DNA of 64,000 nt from Prevotella sp. tc2-28 (GCF_900107705.1 NZ_FNRE01000017.1:1-64000), one strand, 5' to 3'; shown: positions 16,067 through 26,905, counted from the stretch's first letter. Numbers and translations: made by a program. The notes: generated from the letters alone by a model not told the origin.

Positions 16067-19000
16067 ATGAAGAATCTAAAACAATTGATCAGACAGACAG
16101 TTTCCGCGACACTCATGTTGTTGGCATTCAGCACCACGCTGTATGCCCAGAACAACATTACAGTCAAGGGAACAGTCACAGATGCTAACGAGGAACCTTT
16201 GATTGGCGCCTCGGTAGTAGTGAAGGGACAAACTTCCCTGGGTACAGTTACTGACTTTGATGGTAACTTCGTCTTGAAGGTTCCGTCGGAGTCTACCGTC
16301 CTTGTTATTTCCTATGTTGGTATGACCACAAAGGAAGTCAAGGTTGGCAAGCAGCGTAATTTTAAAATCACGCTTGCTGACGACACCCAGTTGGAAGAAG
16401 TTGTGGTGGTCGGTTACGGCCAGCAGAAGAAAGCTTCGGTGGTGGGTGCAATCACTCAGACCACAGGTGCTGTGCTGGAGCGTGCCGGTGGTGTTTCTGA
16501 CATCGGATCTGCCTTGACGGGTAATCTCCCTGGTGTGATTACCACATCTTCATCAGGTATGCCTGGTGAGGAAGATCCCCAGATTGTCATCCGTGGTGTC
16601 AGCTCTTGGAACTCCTCATCTCCTCTCGTACTCGTTGATGGTATCGAGCGTCCTATGTCAAGTGTGGACATCCACTCTGTTCAGAGTATTTCTGTATTGA
16701 AGGATGCTTCTGCTACTGCTGTGTATGGTGTGAAAGGTGCTAACGGTGTTATCTTGATTACCACCAAGCGTGGTACTGAGGGTCGTGCCAAGATCTCTGC
16801 CAGTGCAAGTACAGCTATCAAGCTGGTTTCTAAGCTGCCAAAGACTTACGGCTCTGCCGATGCACTTTATTATGTGAACCAGGCTATTAGACATGAGCTT
16901 GGCCTTCAGCCTTCAAGCTGGGGTAGCATCAATTCTACCGATTTTATCAATAATTATAATGCGCCTGCAGGTAGCTACGATCCAGAGACTGGCTTCCTGA
17001 TGAGCGAGCGTTATCCTGATGTAGACTGGCAGAAAGAGCTCTTTGACGACTATGCCATGTCTTACAATGCCAACGTGAATATCGCTGGTGGTACCAAGGA
17101 CGTTAAGTATTATGCAGCTATTGACTACCAGCACGAGGGTGACCTCTTCCGCGAGTGGGATAACAACCGTGGTTATAAGGGTGGTTACGGCTTTAACCGT
17201 ATCAACGTTCGTTCAAACCTTGACTTCCAGCTCACCAAGACTACCGTTCTGAAGGCAAATCTGGCTGGTAGCCATGGCATTAGGAACAATCCTTATGGAC
17301 TTGAACCAAACTCATGGTATGAGACTCAGTTGTGGCAGGCAGCTTATTCTGCTCCACATGATGCCCTTGTTCCACGTTACAGCGATGGTGTTTGGGGATA
17401 CTTTGAGCCCGACACACAAGGTGCTCCTAACTCTGTGACTAACCTTGCATTGCATGGCGCTAACCAAACGACTACAACTCGTATCAATACCGACTTTACC
17501 ATTGAGCAGGATCTTTCATTCATCACCAAGGGACTGAAGTTTTCTGGTCTGGTATCTTGGGATAACGTGTTCGTAGAGAACGACCGTGGTATCAACGACC
17601 TCTATAATAACGCGCAGTACAGATATATTAATCCTGTTACAGGTGCTGTCTCTTATGCTGAAAAGCCTGCTGGTAACAACAACTTCGACTTTGTGGAGAC
17701 AATTGCCTGGAAAACTGATGGTGGTAGCCTTAACAATAGGGCAACCCAGCGTAACCTCTTCTATCAGTTCCAGTTGTTCTGGGGCCGCCAGTTTGGCAAA
17801 CACGACATCTCAGCCATGGGTGTGTTTAACCGTTCTGAGCGTGCTACTGGCAGCGATTTTACTAACTATCGTGAGGACTGGGCTTTCCGTGCTACTTACA
17901 ACTATGACAACCGTTACATGCTCGAGTATAACGGAGCATACAACGGTTCTGAGAAGTTCTCTAAGGACAATCGCTTCGCTTTCTTCAACTCAGGTGCCAT
18001 CGGTTGGAACATTGCTAACGAGAAGTGGTTCAAGCCTGTTGCTGAGATTAAGCTCTTCAATCGTAATCTGATTGATATCTTGAAATTCCGTTATTCTTAC
18101 GGTGAGATTGGTGAGGACTCTGTTTGGGAGCGTTGGCTCTATCAGACTCAGTGGGCATACGGTGGCAATACTCACCTGGACTCTACAAACCCCAACAACA
18201 ACTCAATCTATACATGGTATAAAGAGGCTAAGGTGGGTAACCCTGATATTCACTGGGAGAAGGCTGTCAAGCAGAACTTCGGTATCGACTATGCATTCTT
18301 GAATGGTATTATTGCCGGTACATTCGAGTTCTTCCATGAGAAGCGCTCAGACATCATGATTGCAGGTAATAATCGTTCTGTACCTTTCTATTTCGGTGCT
18401 ACTGCTCCTTATATGAATAAAGGTAGAACGAAGACTACCGGTTATGAGTTGGAACTTCGCCTGAAGTATGACTTCGCCAATGGTATCCACGCTTATGCCA
18501 ACATGAGCATGACCCACGCTAAGAACGAGGTTATCGAACATGACGATGCAGAGCTTCTGCCCACATACCAGAAGAATGTTGGCTACTCAATCGGCCAGGC
18601 CAAGAGCTATTTGGACAATGGATTTGCCAATAGTTGGGATGAGGTAATTGCTATGACTACCCATAACACGAACGACAACCAGAAACTTCCTGGTCAGTAC
18701 ATTATTACCGACTTCAATGGTGACGGTGTCATCGACTCAAATGATAGCGCACCTTACGGTTATACGGGTACTCCTCAGAACACCTATAACCTGACGCTTG
18801 GTGTAGACTATAAGGGCTTCAGCATCTATGCTCAGTTCTATGGCGTTACCAACGTAAGCCGTTACGTAGCATTCAACTCACTGCCAAAGCCTTATCTTCA
18901 CACGGTATATGATGAAGGCGCCTACTGGTCTCCCGAGACACATTCTGGCATTCCTTCACTCCGCTATAATACTACTCCTAGCTATTATGAAGGTACACGA

Positions 19001-19243
19001 TTCCTCTTCGACGGTTCATTCTGTCGTTTGAAGAACCTTGAGCTTGCCTATACATGGAATAACGGTTGGATCCGCAAGATTGGTCTTAACATGTTGAAAG
19101 TCTATGTAAATGGTAACAACCTCTTCCTCTGGACCGACATGCCTGACGACCGTGAGAGCAACTTTGCTGGAACAGGTCTCGCTTCTCAGGGTGCTTACCC
19201 AACCATGAAGCGTATCAACTTCGGTGTCAAGTTCGAGTTGTAA
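16067..19243 (+). CDS. xusA: XusA: SusC-type TonB-dependent xylo-oligosaccharide transporter
   Basis: Outer-membrane importer of 1058 aa. After the signal peptide (ending LYAQ) comes a carboxypeptidase-regulatory-like domain (ITVKGTVTDANEEPLIGASV, residues about 30-110). Next is the TonB-box/plug start LEEVVVVGYGQQKKASVVGA, the plug (VLVDGIERPMSS, GANGVILITTKRG) and a long beta barrel ending in KRINFGVKFEL. It pairs with the SusD-like XusB 32 bp downstream to form a lidded import complex. The order transporter-lipoprotein-transporter-lipoprotein-lipoprotein-GH10 matches the P. bryantii xusA-E/xyn10C operon, hence the name. It is the first gene after the HTCS-type promoter. Confidence 0.95.
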   Translation: MKNLKQLIRQTVSATLMLLAFSTTLYAQNNITVKGTVTDANEEPLIGASVVVKGQTSLGTVTDFDGNFVLKVPSESTVLVISYVGMTTKEVKVGKQRNFKITLADDTQLEEVVVVGYGQQKKASVVGAITQTTGAVLERAGGVSDIGSALTGNLPGVITTSSSGMPGEEDPQIVIRGVSSWNSSSPLVLVDGIERPMSSVDIHSVQSISVLKDASATAVYGVKGANGVILITTKRGTEGRAKISASASTAIKLVSKLPKTYGSADALYYVNQAIRHELGLQPSSWGSINSTDFINNYNAPAGSYDPETGFLMSERYPDVDWQKELFDDYAMSYNANVNIAGGTKDVKYYAAIDYQHEGDLFREWDNNRGYKGGYGFNRINVRSNLDFQLTKTTVLKANLAGSHGIRNNPYGLEPNSWYETQLWQAAYSAPHDALVPRYSDGVWGYFEPDTQGAPNSVTNLALHGANQTTTTRINTDFTIEQDLSFITKGLKFSGLVSWDNVFVENDRGINDLYNNAQYRYINPVTGAVSYAEKPAGNNNFDFVETIAWKTDGGSLNNRATQRNLFYQFQLFWGRQFGKHDISAMGVFNRSERATGSDFTNYREDWAFRATYNYDNRYMLEYNGAYNGSEKFSKDNRFAFFNSGAIGWNIANEKWFKPVAEIKLFNRNLIDILKFRYSYGEIGEDSVWERWLYQTQWAYGGNTHLDSTNPNNNSIYTWYKEAKVGNPDIHWEKAVKQNFGIDYAFLNGIIAGTFEFFHEKRSDIMIAGNNRSVPFYFGATAPYMNKGRTKTTGYELELRLKYDFANGIHAYANMSMTHAKNEVIEHDDAELLPTYQKNVGYSIGQAKSYLDNGFANSWDEVIAMTTHNTNDNQKLPGQYIITDFNGDGVIDSNDSAPYGYTGTPQNTYNLTLGVDYKGFSIYAQFYGVTNVSRYVAFNSLPKPYLHTVYDEGAYWSPETHSGIPSLRYNTTPSYYEGTRFLFDGSFCRLKNLELAYTWNNGWIRKIGLNMLKVYVNGNNLFLWTDMPDDRESNFAGTGLASQGAYPTMKRINFGVKFEL

Positions 19244-19275
19244 ACATGTAATATAATACATTATTAATATATAGT

Positions 19276-21174
19276 ATGAAAAGATTATTTTCAATATATA
19301 AGTCTGTTGCAGTGACATTTGTGCTGGGATTATCCCTGACAATGGCTACCAGCTGTACAGACTATCTTGACAAGGCACCGGAGTCAGATATCTCTGCAGC
19401 AGATGCCTTCAAGAACTTCAAGAACTTCCAGGGCTTTACGGAAGAGCTTTATCTTTGTATGCCAGACTTCTGTCGTGGCTATTGGACCACTTCATGGAAC
19501 TGGGGTGATGACGATATCATGGCCGTTGGTATCAACTATCACATGAGTTATAAGGTTGACCAGGGTGACTTCTGGGGCTGGCAGAGAGAATTTGACGGTT
19601 GGGGATCTGGTTTTATGGAGCCTAATGCTACATTTGATCCTAATGACCGTTTCAAACGTGGACTTTGGCCTGCTGCATGGTATGGTATCCGTAAGTGTAA
19701 CGTAGGTCTTGAGAACATGGATCTCATGACGGCTGCTTCTCAGGAAGAGAAGAACGCTGTTAAAGGACAGCTCCTCTTCTTCCGTGGCTGGTTCCACTTC
19801 ATGCTGATGCAGTATTTCGGTGGTCTTCCCTATCTGGATGCTCCTGTTGCTCCCGATCAGGCGATGACACTTCCTCGTGAATCTTACAAGGCATGTGCCG
19901 ACAAGGCTGCGAAGGATTTCCGTGAGGCTGCCGATTTGTTGCCTATCGATTGGGATAAGTCGTCTGTAGGTAGCAACACCCTTGGTAAGAACGGTTTCCG
20001 TATCAATAAGATTACTGCCCTTGCCTATCTGGGTAAGAACTATCTCTGGGCCGCTTCTCCGTTGATGAAGAATATCGATGAGAAAATGAACGTGCTCAAT
20101 CCCAACGCAAGTACCTATGAGTATGATGCAGAATATGCCAAGAAGGCTGCTGATGCGCTCGGTGAGCTGCTTGCTCTGGTTGAAGGTGGTCGCACCCAGT
20201 ATAAACTGGTTGATTTCGAGAATTATTCGGACCTCTTCTATACCTGGAACAAGAACATGCTTCCTCCAGGTTCCACGGAGTCTATCCTCCGCGCTATCCC
20301 TGAAAATGCATGGCAGAACTCTCATTATGGCGTGTTCACAGAATTCGGTGGTTATATCCTTACGGGTGGACAGTCTTTCTCGATGCCAACAGCCAACTAT
20401 GTGAACTATTATGGTATGGCTAACGGTTTGCCACTCGACGATCCTGAGTCTGGCTTTGACAAGACGCATCCTTGGAAGGACCGTGACCCCCGTTTCTATC
20501 ATGACATCGTTTATGATGGTGTGCAGGTGGTAGAAGGAACAATCGACCCCGAGAGCAACCGTTATGCAAACCTCTATACAGGTGGTACTTATCGCGATGA
20601 TACCAAGGAGAGCCGTACAGGTTACTTCCTTTATAAGTTCATTCCAATGCTGGCTAACAACTATGATATGGGAAGTACTTATATGAAACTTTATATTGAT
20701 GTACCATATCTCCGTCTGGCAGACTGTTACCTGATGTATGCAGAGGCTGCCGCTGCCGCTGGCGGTGCCAGCTACAAGGCTTCTAACTGTCCTCTTACAG
20801 CCGTTCAGGCAGTTAACAAGATTCGTGAGCGCGCCGGTGTAGCTGAGGTTGCAGCCAAGTTTACGGGCGACAACCACAAGTTCATGGACGAAGTCCGCCG
20901 TGAGCGTGCTGTTGAGCTGGCCTTTGAGGGACATCGTTTCAACGACCTCCGTCGTTGGTTGTTGTTGGATAAGGCTCCTTACAACAAAAAGACCTCACAA
21001 GAATTTATCCGTGTAGGAGAGTTTGATCCGAAGAATCCTAAGGATAACCAGGTAAGTGGCTGGGAAGAGAAGACCATTCTCACACGTAACTTCACGCAGA
21101 AGCACTGGTGGCTGCCTTTGAAGAAGAAGGATACCAGTCTCTATCCGGATATGTTCCAGAATCCTGGATGGTAA
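19276..21174 (+). CDS. xusB: XusB: SusD-type xylan-binding surface lipoprotein
   Basis: A lipoprotein of 632 aa (LSLTMATSC, lipidated Cys at residue about 27) with RagB/SusD features. The N-terminal part DYLDKAPESDISAADAF is followed by helical TPR-like segments (GQLLFFRGWFHFMLMQYFGG). Toward the C-terminus are RLADCYLMYAEAAAAAG, VNKIRERAGV and the hallmark ELAFEGHRFNDLRRW. It should cap the XusA barrel and bind xylan fragments at the cell surface. It sits 32 bp after xusA and 41 bp before xusC. Confidence 0.95.
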   Translation: MKRLFSIYKSVAVTFVLGLSLTMATSCTDYLDKAPESDISAADAFKNFKNFQGFTEELYLCMPDFCRGYWTTSWNWGDDDIMAVGINYHMSYKVDQGDFWGWQREFDGWGSGFMEPNATFDPNDRFKRGLWPAAWYGIRKCNVGLENMDLMTAASQEEKNAVKGQLLFFRGWFHFMLMQYFGGLPYLDAPVAPDQAMTLPRESYKACADKAAKDFREAADLLPIDWDKSSVGSNTLGKNGFRINKITALAYLGKNYLWAASPLMKNIDEKMNVLNPNASTYEYDAEYAKKAADALGELLALVEGGRTQYKLVDFENYSDLFYTWNKNMLPPGSTESILRAIPENAWQNSHYGVFTEFGGYILTGGQSFSMPTANYVNYYGMANGLPLDDPESGFDKTHPWKDRDPRFYHDIVYDGVQVVEGTIDPESNRYANLYTGGTYRDDTKESRTGYFLYKFIPMLANNYDMGSTYMKLYIDVPYLRLADCYLMYAEAAAAAGGASYKASNCPLTAVQAVNKIRERAGVAEVAAKFTGDNHKFMDEVRRERAVELAFEGHRFNDLRRWLLLDKAPYNKKTSQEFIRVGEFDPKNPKDNQVSGWEEKTILTRNFTQKHWWLPLKKKDTSLYPDMFQNPGW

Positions 21175-21215
21175 TAGTGCGAAAAATGAATAATGAATAA
21201 AGAATTTTAGATTTT

Positions 21216-24041
21216 ATGAACAATATAGTTAAATATATAGGTATTCTTCCGCTTTCACTTTTCGCCCTGTTTTCACAAGGCGTGATGGCGCAGGAGGCTG
21301 CAGAGGCAGATACCATTAACGTGGCTTTCCGTCAGTCGGATGCCCGTGATGTGATAGTGCCCGTAAGCACCGTTAATGTGAAGGATTTGTTAGAGAAGAA
21401 CTATAATACTTACAGCCTCGACAATATGCAGGCTCTGGTAGCAGGCTACAATGGCCAGCTGTGGAATCAGGGCGACGCTCTCGTTATGGTTGATGGTGTT
21501 CCCCGTGACGCAAACAACGTGCTACCTACTGAGATTGAGAATATCACTTTCATGAAGGGCGCTTCTGCTGTTGTTCTTTATGGTAGCCGTGCTGCCAAGG
21601 GTGTTATTCTGATTACGACCAAGCGTGGTAAGATTGCTCCGATGAAGATAACGGCACGTGCCGACTACCAGTTGGACGCTGCTAAGGCTTTCCCCAAGTA
21701 TATTGATGGTGCTCAGTATATGACACTGTATAACCAGGCATTGAAGAACGATGGTCTTGCTGCTAAATATACCGAAGAGGACATCTACAACACCGCTCTT
21801 GGTGCCAATCCCTATCGTTATCCAAATCAGCAGTTCTATAACTCTGACTATGTGAAGAGAACCCGTTCCCGTTGGGATGTAACTGCCGAGTTTGAAGGTG
21901 GTGGAAAGTTCGCTCAGTTCTACACCAACATCAGCTATTACCGTATTGGTGACTTCATCAACTTCGGTGAGGGTAAGGACAACTTTACCGATCGTCTGAA
22001 CGTTCGTGGTAACATTGACCTCAGACTGGCTGACTGGGCTACTGGTTGGGTAAATGCCAATGCAACCTATTATAATCAGCGTAATTCAAACTCTGATTTC
22101 TGGGGTGCTGCGTCAACGCTCCGTCCTACTCGTGTAGCTCCGTTTGTACCCGTTTCATATCTTGACCCAGACGATGCAAACTCATGGGCATTGATTAACA
22201 ACACCAAGAATATCATCGTAGATCCTGCAGGTCTGCCTGCTGGCCGTTATTTCTTTGGAGCTACCCCGGATGACCGCACCAATGCCTTTGCTGATATGTA
22301 TGGTGCCGGCTACAACACATGGACAAGCCGTCAGATGCAGTTCGACATGGGTGCGAAGTTCGATTTGGCCTCTATTCTAAAGGGTCTGACCTTCAAGACC
22401 ATGTTTGCCGTTGACTATTCAACATCATACTCTACAGCCATCAATGACAAATACGACTCATTCAGGGTTAATTGGACACAGTATGATGGCAAGGATGTTG
22501 TGGGAACACTTGACGGGATGTCAGAATACAAGCACACTGGTACGCTTGAATCAAGCAACTCTGCAGAAAAGCAGACCATCGCTTGGAACGGTCAGTTCGA
22601 CTATGTGAATGCTTTCGGTGCACATAACCTCCATGCAACCCTGGTTGCCAACGGTTACCAGCAGACCATCAGCGGTGAGTATCATAAGGTTAGCAACGCA
22701 AACCTCGGTCTTCAGGTTTCATACAACTATGCTCACAAGTATTATGCAGACCTCGCAGGCAATGTCGTTCACTCTGCAAAACTGGAAAAAGGACATCGTG
22801 AGGCTTTCTCTCCTTCTATCACTTTGGGCTGGCGCCTTACTGGTGAGGAATTCATGAAGAATGTCAACTGGCTGAACGACCTCCGTCTGACAGCTGGTTA
22901 TACAGTCCTGAACCAGGATCTTGACATTGAGTCATTCTATATGTATAAGGGTATCTTCACTGCCACAGGTACCTGGTGGGGATGGTCTGATGCCAATAAC
23001 AGCATCCAGACTTCTGACTCACAGCGTGGTAGCAACGAGGAACTCTCGTTCATCAAGCGTAAGGAGTTCACCGTAGGTCTCAATGGCGCTATGTTCGACA
23101 ACAAGATCAAGTTTGCTGTTAACTACTTCAACACAACGACCGACGGTCTGCTTGCCCAGCCTGACTACATCTATCCAAGCTATATGCATACTTACTGGCC
23201 TGTATCAACGTTCATCCCATATATTAACTATGGTAAGAACCGCCGTCAGGGTATGGACTTCTCTGTGATGTACAACGACAAGTTTGGTGATGTTGACTTC
23301 GGTGCACAAATCTTTGGACAGACCACTACTTCCAAGAACCTGACCGTAGCTGAGAACGTAGAGTACGACTACCTGCGTCGCGAAGGTAAATATACGGATG
23401 GTCTTTGGGGACTGCAGTGCCTCGGCTATTACAATAGCAATGAAGAGATTACTGGTGCAGATGCCAAGAGTTCGTTTGGTGAGGTTAAGCCTGGTGACCT
23501 GAAGTATGTTGACCAGAATGGTGATGGCACGATCGATTCTAAGGATGAGGTTGAGCTGGGCCGTTGGAGCGCTAAGTTCACTGGCGGTCTTAACCTGACC
23601 GTGAAGTACAAGAACTTCACACTCTTTACCATGCTGACTGGTCAGTTCGGAGGTAATGCCCTCAAGAACGACACTTACAACTGGGTATTTGGCGAGCGTA
23701 AGTACAGTGACGTTGTACTTGGTGCTTGGACTGCTGAGAAGTATGCCAATGGCGAGGCTATCAGCTATCCACGTCTGACAACCCAGGGAGGTGACAATAA
23801 CTTCCGTGCATCTGATTACTGGATGTACTCTACAAACCGTGTTGACTTACAGCGTGTACAGCTTACCTATGACTTTGACAAGAAAATCTTCGGTGCTAAC
23901 AGCATCGTAAAGGGTCTTCAGGTCTATGTAAACGGTAGCAGCCTTCTTACCATTGCCAAGGAGCGCGAGCAGCTGGAGCGTAACGTTGGTTCTGCTCCTC
24001 AAACACGTAGCTTCACGCTCGGTGCAAAGGTTCAATTCTAA
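21216..24041 (+). CDS. xusC: XusC: second SusC-type transporter, short form
   Basis: A 941-aa TonB-dependent transporter with a signal peptide ending GVMAQ. Unlike XusA it lacks the N-terminal carboxypeptidase-regulatory-like domain and the clear 'VVVVGYG' box. It enters a shortened plug almost directly (LDNMQALVAGYNGQLWNQGD, LVMVDGVPRDANNV, SRAAKGVILITTKRGK). The barrel ends RSFTLGAKVQF. It is paired with XusD 21 bp downstream. Short second transporters occur in xus-type loci. The missing domain may alter energy coupling or partner choice. Confidence 0.92.
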   Translation: MNNIVKYIGILPLSLFALFSQGVMAQEAAEADTINVAFRQSDARDVIVPVSTVNVKDLLEKNYNTYSLDNMQALVAGYNGQLWNQGDALVMVDGVPRDANNVLPTEIENITFMKGASAVVLYGSRAAKGVILITTKRGKIAPMKITARADYQLDAAKAFPKYIDGAQYMTLYNQALKNDGLAAKYTEEDIYNTALGANPYRYPNQQFYNSDYVKRTRSRWDVTAEFEGGGKFAQFYTNISYYRIGDFINFGEGKDNFTDRLNVRGNIDLRLADWATGWVNANATYYNQRNSNSDFWGAASTLRPTRVAPFVPVSYLDPDDANSWALINNTKNIIVDPAGLPAGRYFFGATPDDRTNAFADMYGAGYNTWTSRQMQFDMGAKFDLASILKGLTFKTMFAVDYSTSYSTAINDKYDSFRVNWTQYDGKDVVGTLDGMSEYKHTGTLESSNSAEKQTIAWNGQFDYVNAFGAHNLHATLVANGYQQTISGEYHKVSNANLGLQVSYNYAHKYYADLAGNVVHSAKLEKGHREAFSPSITLGWRLTGEEFMKNVNWLNDLRLTAGYTVLNQDLDIESFYMYKGIFTATGTWWGWSDANNSIQTSDSQRGSNEELSFIKRKEFTVGLNGAMFDNKIKFAVNYFNTTTDGLLAQPDYIYPSYMHTYWPVSTFIPYINYGKNRRQGMDFSVMYNDKFGDVDFGAQIFGQTTTSKNLTVAENVEYDYLRREGKYTDGLWGLQCLGYYNSNEEITGADAKSSFGEVKPGDLKYVDQNGDGTIDSKDEVELGRWSAKFTGGLNLTVKYKNFTLFTMLTGQFGGNALKNDTYNWVFGERKYSDVVLGAWTAEKYANGEAISYPRLTTQGGDNNFRASDYWMYSTNRVDLQRVQLTYDFDKKIFGANSIVKGLQVYVNGSSLLTIAKEREQLERNVGSAPQTRSFTLGAKVQF

Positions 24042-24062
24042 TCAGAAAAAAGACAAAGACAA

Positions 24063-25880
24063 ATGAAAATAGTTATGAATAACATAATATCCAAAAACAA
24101 GGTGGGGGCAGTAGTGCTTGGACTTACGATTGTCATGGGCTTTACAAGTTGTAATGACCTCTTCGAGCCCGCTATTGAGAACCACCTGGGCTTCGAGTAT
24201 ATGTACGAGCACCCTGACTATGCTGATGGCGTACTCGGAAATGCCTATACCCGTCTGCCAAACGGATCATATCCGTTTACTGAAGTTGCTACGGACGATG
24301 CTGTAACGAACGATGCTGACAATAATTATCGTAAGATGACAGCCGTTGACAACTGGACATCAAGTAACAACCCTGTGGAAACTTGGCGTAACTGTCGTGC
24401 TGCCATTCAGTACATCAACCTTTTCCTGGATAATGTCGACAAGGTTAACTGGAACAGCGACGAGACAGTCCGTGCCATGTACCACCAGCGTTATGTCGGT
24501 GAAGCAAAAGGTCTCCGTGCACTCTTTATGTACTATCTCCTCCGTGCTCACGGTGGTTTCGATAAGGACAACAACCTGCTTGGCTTCCCATTGATTCTTC
24601 AGTCAACATCGATTGAGTCAGACCATGGCTCTCTGGAGACACGTGCCACGTTTGCTGACTGTATGAAGCAGTTGATTGCCGATGCTGAGGAGGCTGTACG
24701 CGTACTGCCTGTTGACTATAAGGATACGGATAATGACCAAGAAATTGTTAATTGCTTTGGTAAGTCTTATACAGTATCCAAGGCTACCTATAATCGTGTA
24801 TTAGGTACTAACTTCGCGGGCCGTTTCAGCGGTCGTATTGCCCGTGCTATCCTGGCTCAGGCTTCGCTGATGGCAGCTTCTCCTGCATTTGCTTCTGCAA
24901 GTGGAATCACCTATGAGCAGGCAGCTAGTTATGCCAAGGCTGTGCTGGACCTCAATGGTGGTATTTCGGGTATCGATCCCAATGGTTTGGAGTGGTATGC
25001 TGATCCGGACATGAAAAACCTCTCTGGTGGTGAGTGCCCCAAGGAAGTGCTTTGGCGTACAGAGAAGAGTGAGTCACGCTCATTAGAGGAAGACAACTTC
25101 CCTCCCTCTGTATATGGTAAAGGTCGCATTAACCCCACTCAGAACTTTGTAGATGCCTTCCCGATGGCAAACGGATATCCTATTGCCAATTCTAAGAGTG
25201 GTTACAATGCGCAGGATCCTTATGCAGGCCGTGACCCACGTCTTGCCAAATACGTCCTGTACAATGGCATGACTGCAAGTTCAGATAAAAAGGTGATTAA
25301 TACCCAGGCTGACAATACGGAGAATCTTGACGGTCTGAACAAAGATGTATCGAAGTCTACCCGTACGGGTTACTACCTGAAGAAGTTGCTCCGTCAGGAT
25401 GTAAACTTGAACCCGAACAATGCCAGCAGTCAGATGCACTATGTAGCACGTATCCGCTATACAGAGCTTTATCTCGACTATGCCGAGGCTGCCAACGAGG
25501 CCTGGGGCCCCAAGGGTGGCATGGGCTATACTGCATACGATGTGATCAAGGCTCTTCGTGAGCGCGCCGGTATCACAAGTACTGACTATCTTGACGAATG
25601 TGCCGCTGCTGGTAAGGAAGCCATGCGTGAGCTGATTCGCAACGAGCGTCGTATCGAGCTCTGTTTCGAGGGCTGGCGCTTCTGGGACCTCCGTCGCTGG
25701 AAGGCTAATATCAACGAGACAGCCAAGGGCGTGAAAATCACTAATACAGGTGATGGAAAGCTCTATGACTACAGCCTCTCAGTAGAGACACGCAACTACA
25801 AGGAAAATGGCTACTATGGTCCTATTCCTTACGATCAGATTCTTAACTTCCCCTCACTCGCTCAGAATGCAGGATGGTAA
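24063..25880 (+). CDS. xusD: XusD: second SusD-type surface lipoprotein
   Basis: 605 aa; lipoprotein signal (TIVMGFTSC) and SusD body (VRAMYHQRYVGEAKGLRALF, RYTELYLDYAEAANEAWG, IKALRERAGI, ELCFEGWRFWDLRRW). The conserved end is FPSLAQNAGW. An ATG five codons in (MNNIISK) is an alternative start. It should form the lid of XusC and bind different xylan fragments from XusB. It sits between xusC (21 bp) and xusE (26 bp). Confidence 0.94.
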   Translation: MKIVMNNIISKNKVGAVVLGLTIVMGFTSCNDLFEPAIENHLGFEYMYEHPDYADGVLGNAYTRLPNGSYPFTEVATDDAVTNDADNNYRKMTAVDNWTSSNNPVETWRNCRAAIQYINLFLDNVDKVNWNSDETVRAMYHQRYVGEAKGLRALFMYYLLRAHGGFDKDNNLLGFPLILQSTSIESDHGSLETRATFADCMKQLIADAEEAVRVLPVDYKDTDNDQEIVNCFGKSYTVSKATYNRVLGTNFAGRFSGRIARAILAQASLMAASPAFASASGITYEQAASYAKAVLDLNGGISGIDPNGLEWYADPDMKNLSGGECPKEVLWRTEKSESRSLEEDNFPPSVYGKGRINPTQNFVDAFPMANGYPIANSKSGYNAQDPYAGRDPRLAKYVLYNGMTASSDKKVINTQADNTENLDGLNKDVSKSTRTGYYLKKLLRQDVNLNPNNASSQMHYVARIRYTELYLDYAEAANEAWGPKGGMGYTAYDVIKALRERAGITSTDYLDECAAAGKEAMRELIRNERRIELCFEGWRFWDLRRWKANINETAKGVKITNTGDGKLYDYSLSVETRNYKENGYYGPIPYDQILNFPSLAQNAGW

Positions 25881-25906
25881 AATAACAATGTAAAATTCTA
25901 AAAAAA

Positions 25907-26905
25907 ATGATGAACAAGAATATTTTATATAAAAGTGGCATGTTGCTGGCAGGTTTACTGCTGACAGCTTGTTCTAATGGTGACTGGGAGGACAACCTTC
26001 GAGATACCATTGACCAAGGCGGCAATAACGGAAAGATCTCTGTTTACTTTGCTATGCAGGCTCCTATCCGTACGATTACCCTTGGTAATGACGATGATGC
26101 CGATAACACGGATGACAACAACCATCAGTTCAAGCTCATGGCTACATGGGGTGGCGGCTACAAAAATAACAAGGACTGTAAGATTAGCTATGAGGTAAAA
26201 CCGTCTCTCCTTGAGCTTGGTTCTGGCATGGAGGTGCTTCCTTCTTCCCATTATACCCTTGAGGATCCTAGCACGCTGACGATTCCTGCCGGTAAAGTCA
26301 TGGGTGGAACAGTTGTCAGACTGACGGATGCTTTCTTCAATGATCCCAAGGCTGTACAAACTCATTATGTGCTGCCTGTTCAAATGACAGCCTCTCTGAC
26401 GGGCGACTCTATCATCAAAGATAAGTCAACTCAACTGATTTGTGTGAAGTTCATGAACCATTTCTCAGGTCTGTATTGTAAGACTGGTACCACCAAAGTA
26501 CAGGGCGGTACAACTACTACACACAAGAATCAGGATGGTCTTGATAATGTTTCTTCCGTTGCTTTGAATGCTTCTAAGGTGACTTATTCTTATCCTGTAA
26601 AGGAGTGGAAAGATGGTGAACTTGTCGATGCTAAAAAGGAAGTAGAGTTAACACTTTCGTTCGCTGCTGATGGCAGCTGTCAGGTCCTTCAGGACGGCAA
26701 GGCTATTGGTACAGGCTCATTCACTGCCCGTGGTATTCAGGACTTTAGTGACTCTAAGCGTATGGCTGACTGTCTGAAGTTGAAGTTCGCAGCTTCTATC
26801 GTTACCAATCCTGGTGACGCTGATCACCAGAAGACGTGGACGGTTGACTGCGACTATGTGATGTCAATGATGTCACGTGGCAACAAGCTTGAGTCTTGGA
26901 AGTAA
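25907..26905 (+). CDS. xusE: XusE: surface lipoprotein with BT_3987-like (DUF1735) and DUF5627-like regions
   Basis: 332 aa; lipoprotein signal (LLAGLLLTACSN). Residues about 35-185 resemble the DUF1735/BT_3987 N-terminal fold (LPSSHYTLEDPSTLTIPAGK, THYVLPVQMTASLTG). The C-terminal 150 residues form a beta-rich domain of DUF5627 type (GLYCKTGTTKVQGG, VTYSYPVKEWKDG). Proteins in this operon position are thought to be surface glycan-binding partners of the SusCD complexes. No catalytic motif was seen. The xyn10C ATG follows after 35 bp. Confidence 0.8.
   Translation: MMNKNILYKSGMLLAGLLLTACSNGDWEDNLRDTIDQGGNNGKISVYFAMQAPIRTITLGNDDDADNTDDNNHQFKLMATWGGGYKNNKDCKISYEVKPSLLELGSGMEVLPSSHYTLEDPSTLTIPAGKVMGGTVVRLTDAFFNDPKAVQTHYVLPVQMTASLTGDSIIKDKSTQLICVKFMNHFSGLYCKTGTTKVQGGTTTTHKNQDGLDNVSSVALNASKVTYSYPVKEWKDGELVDAKKEVELTLSFAADGSCQVLQDGKAIGTGSFTARGIQDFSDSKRMADCLKLKFAASIVTNPGDADHQKTWTVDCDYVMSMMSRGNKLESWK

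Noticed and set aside
19492..20934. 480-codon minus-strand frame opposite xusB
   Set aside because: Antisense shadow of a SusD gene with no start signal or family features.
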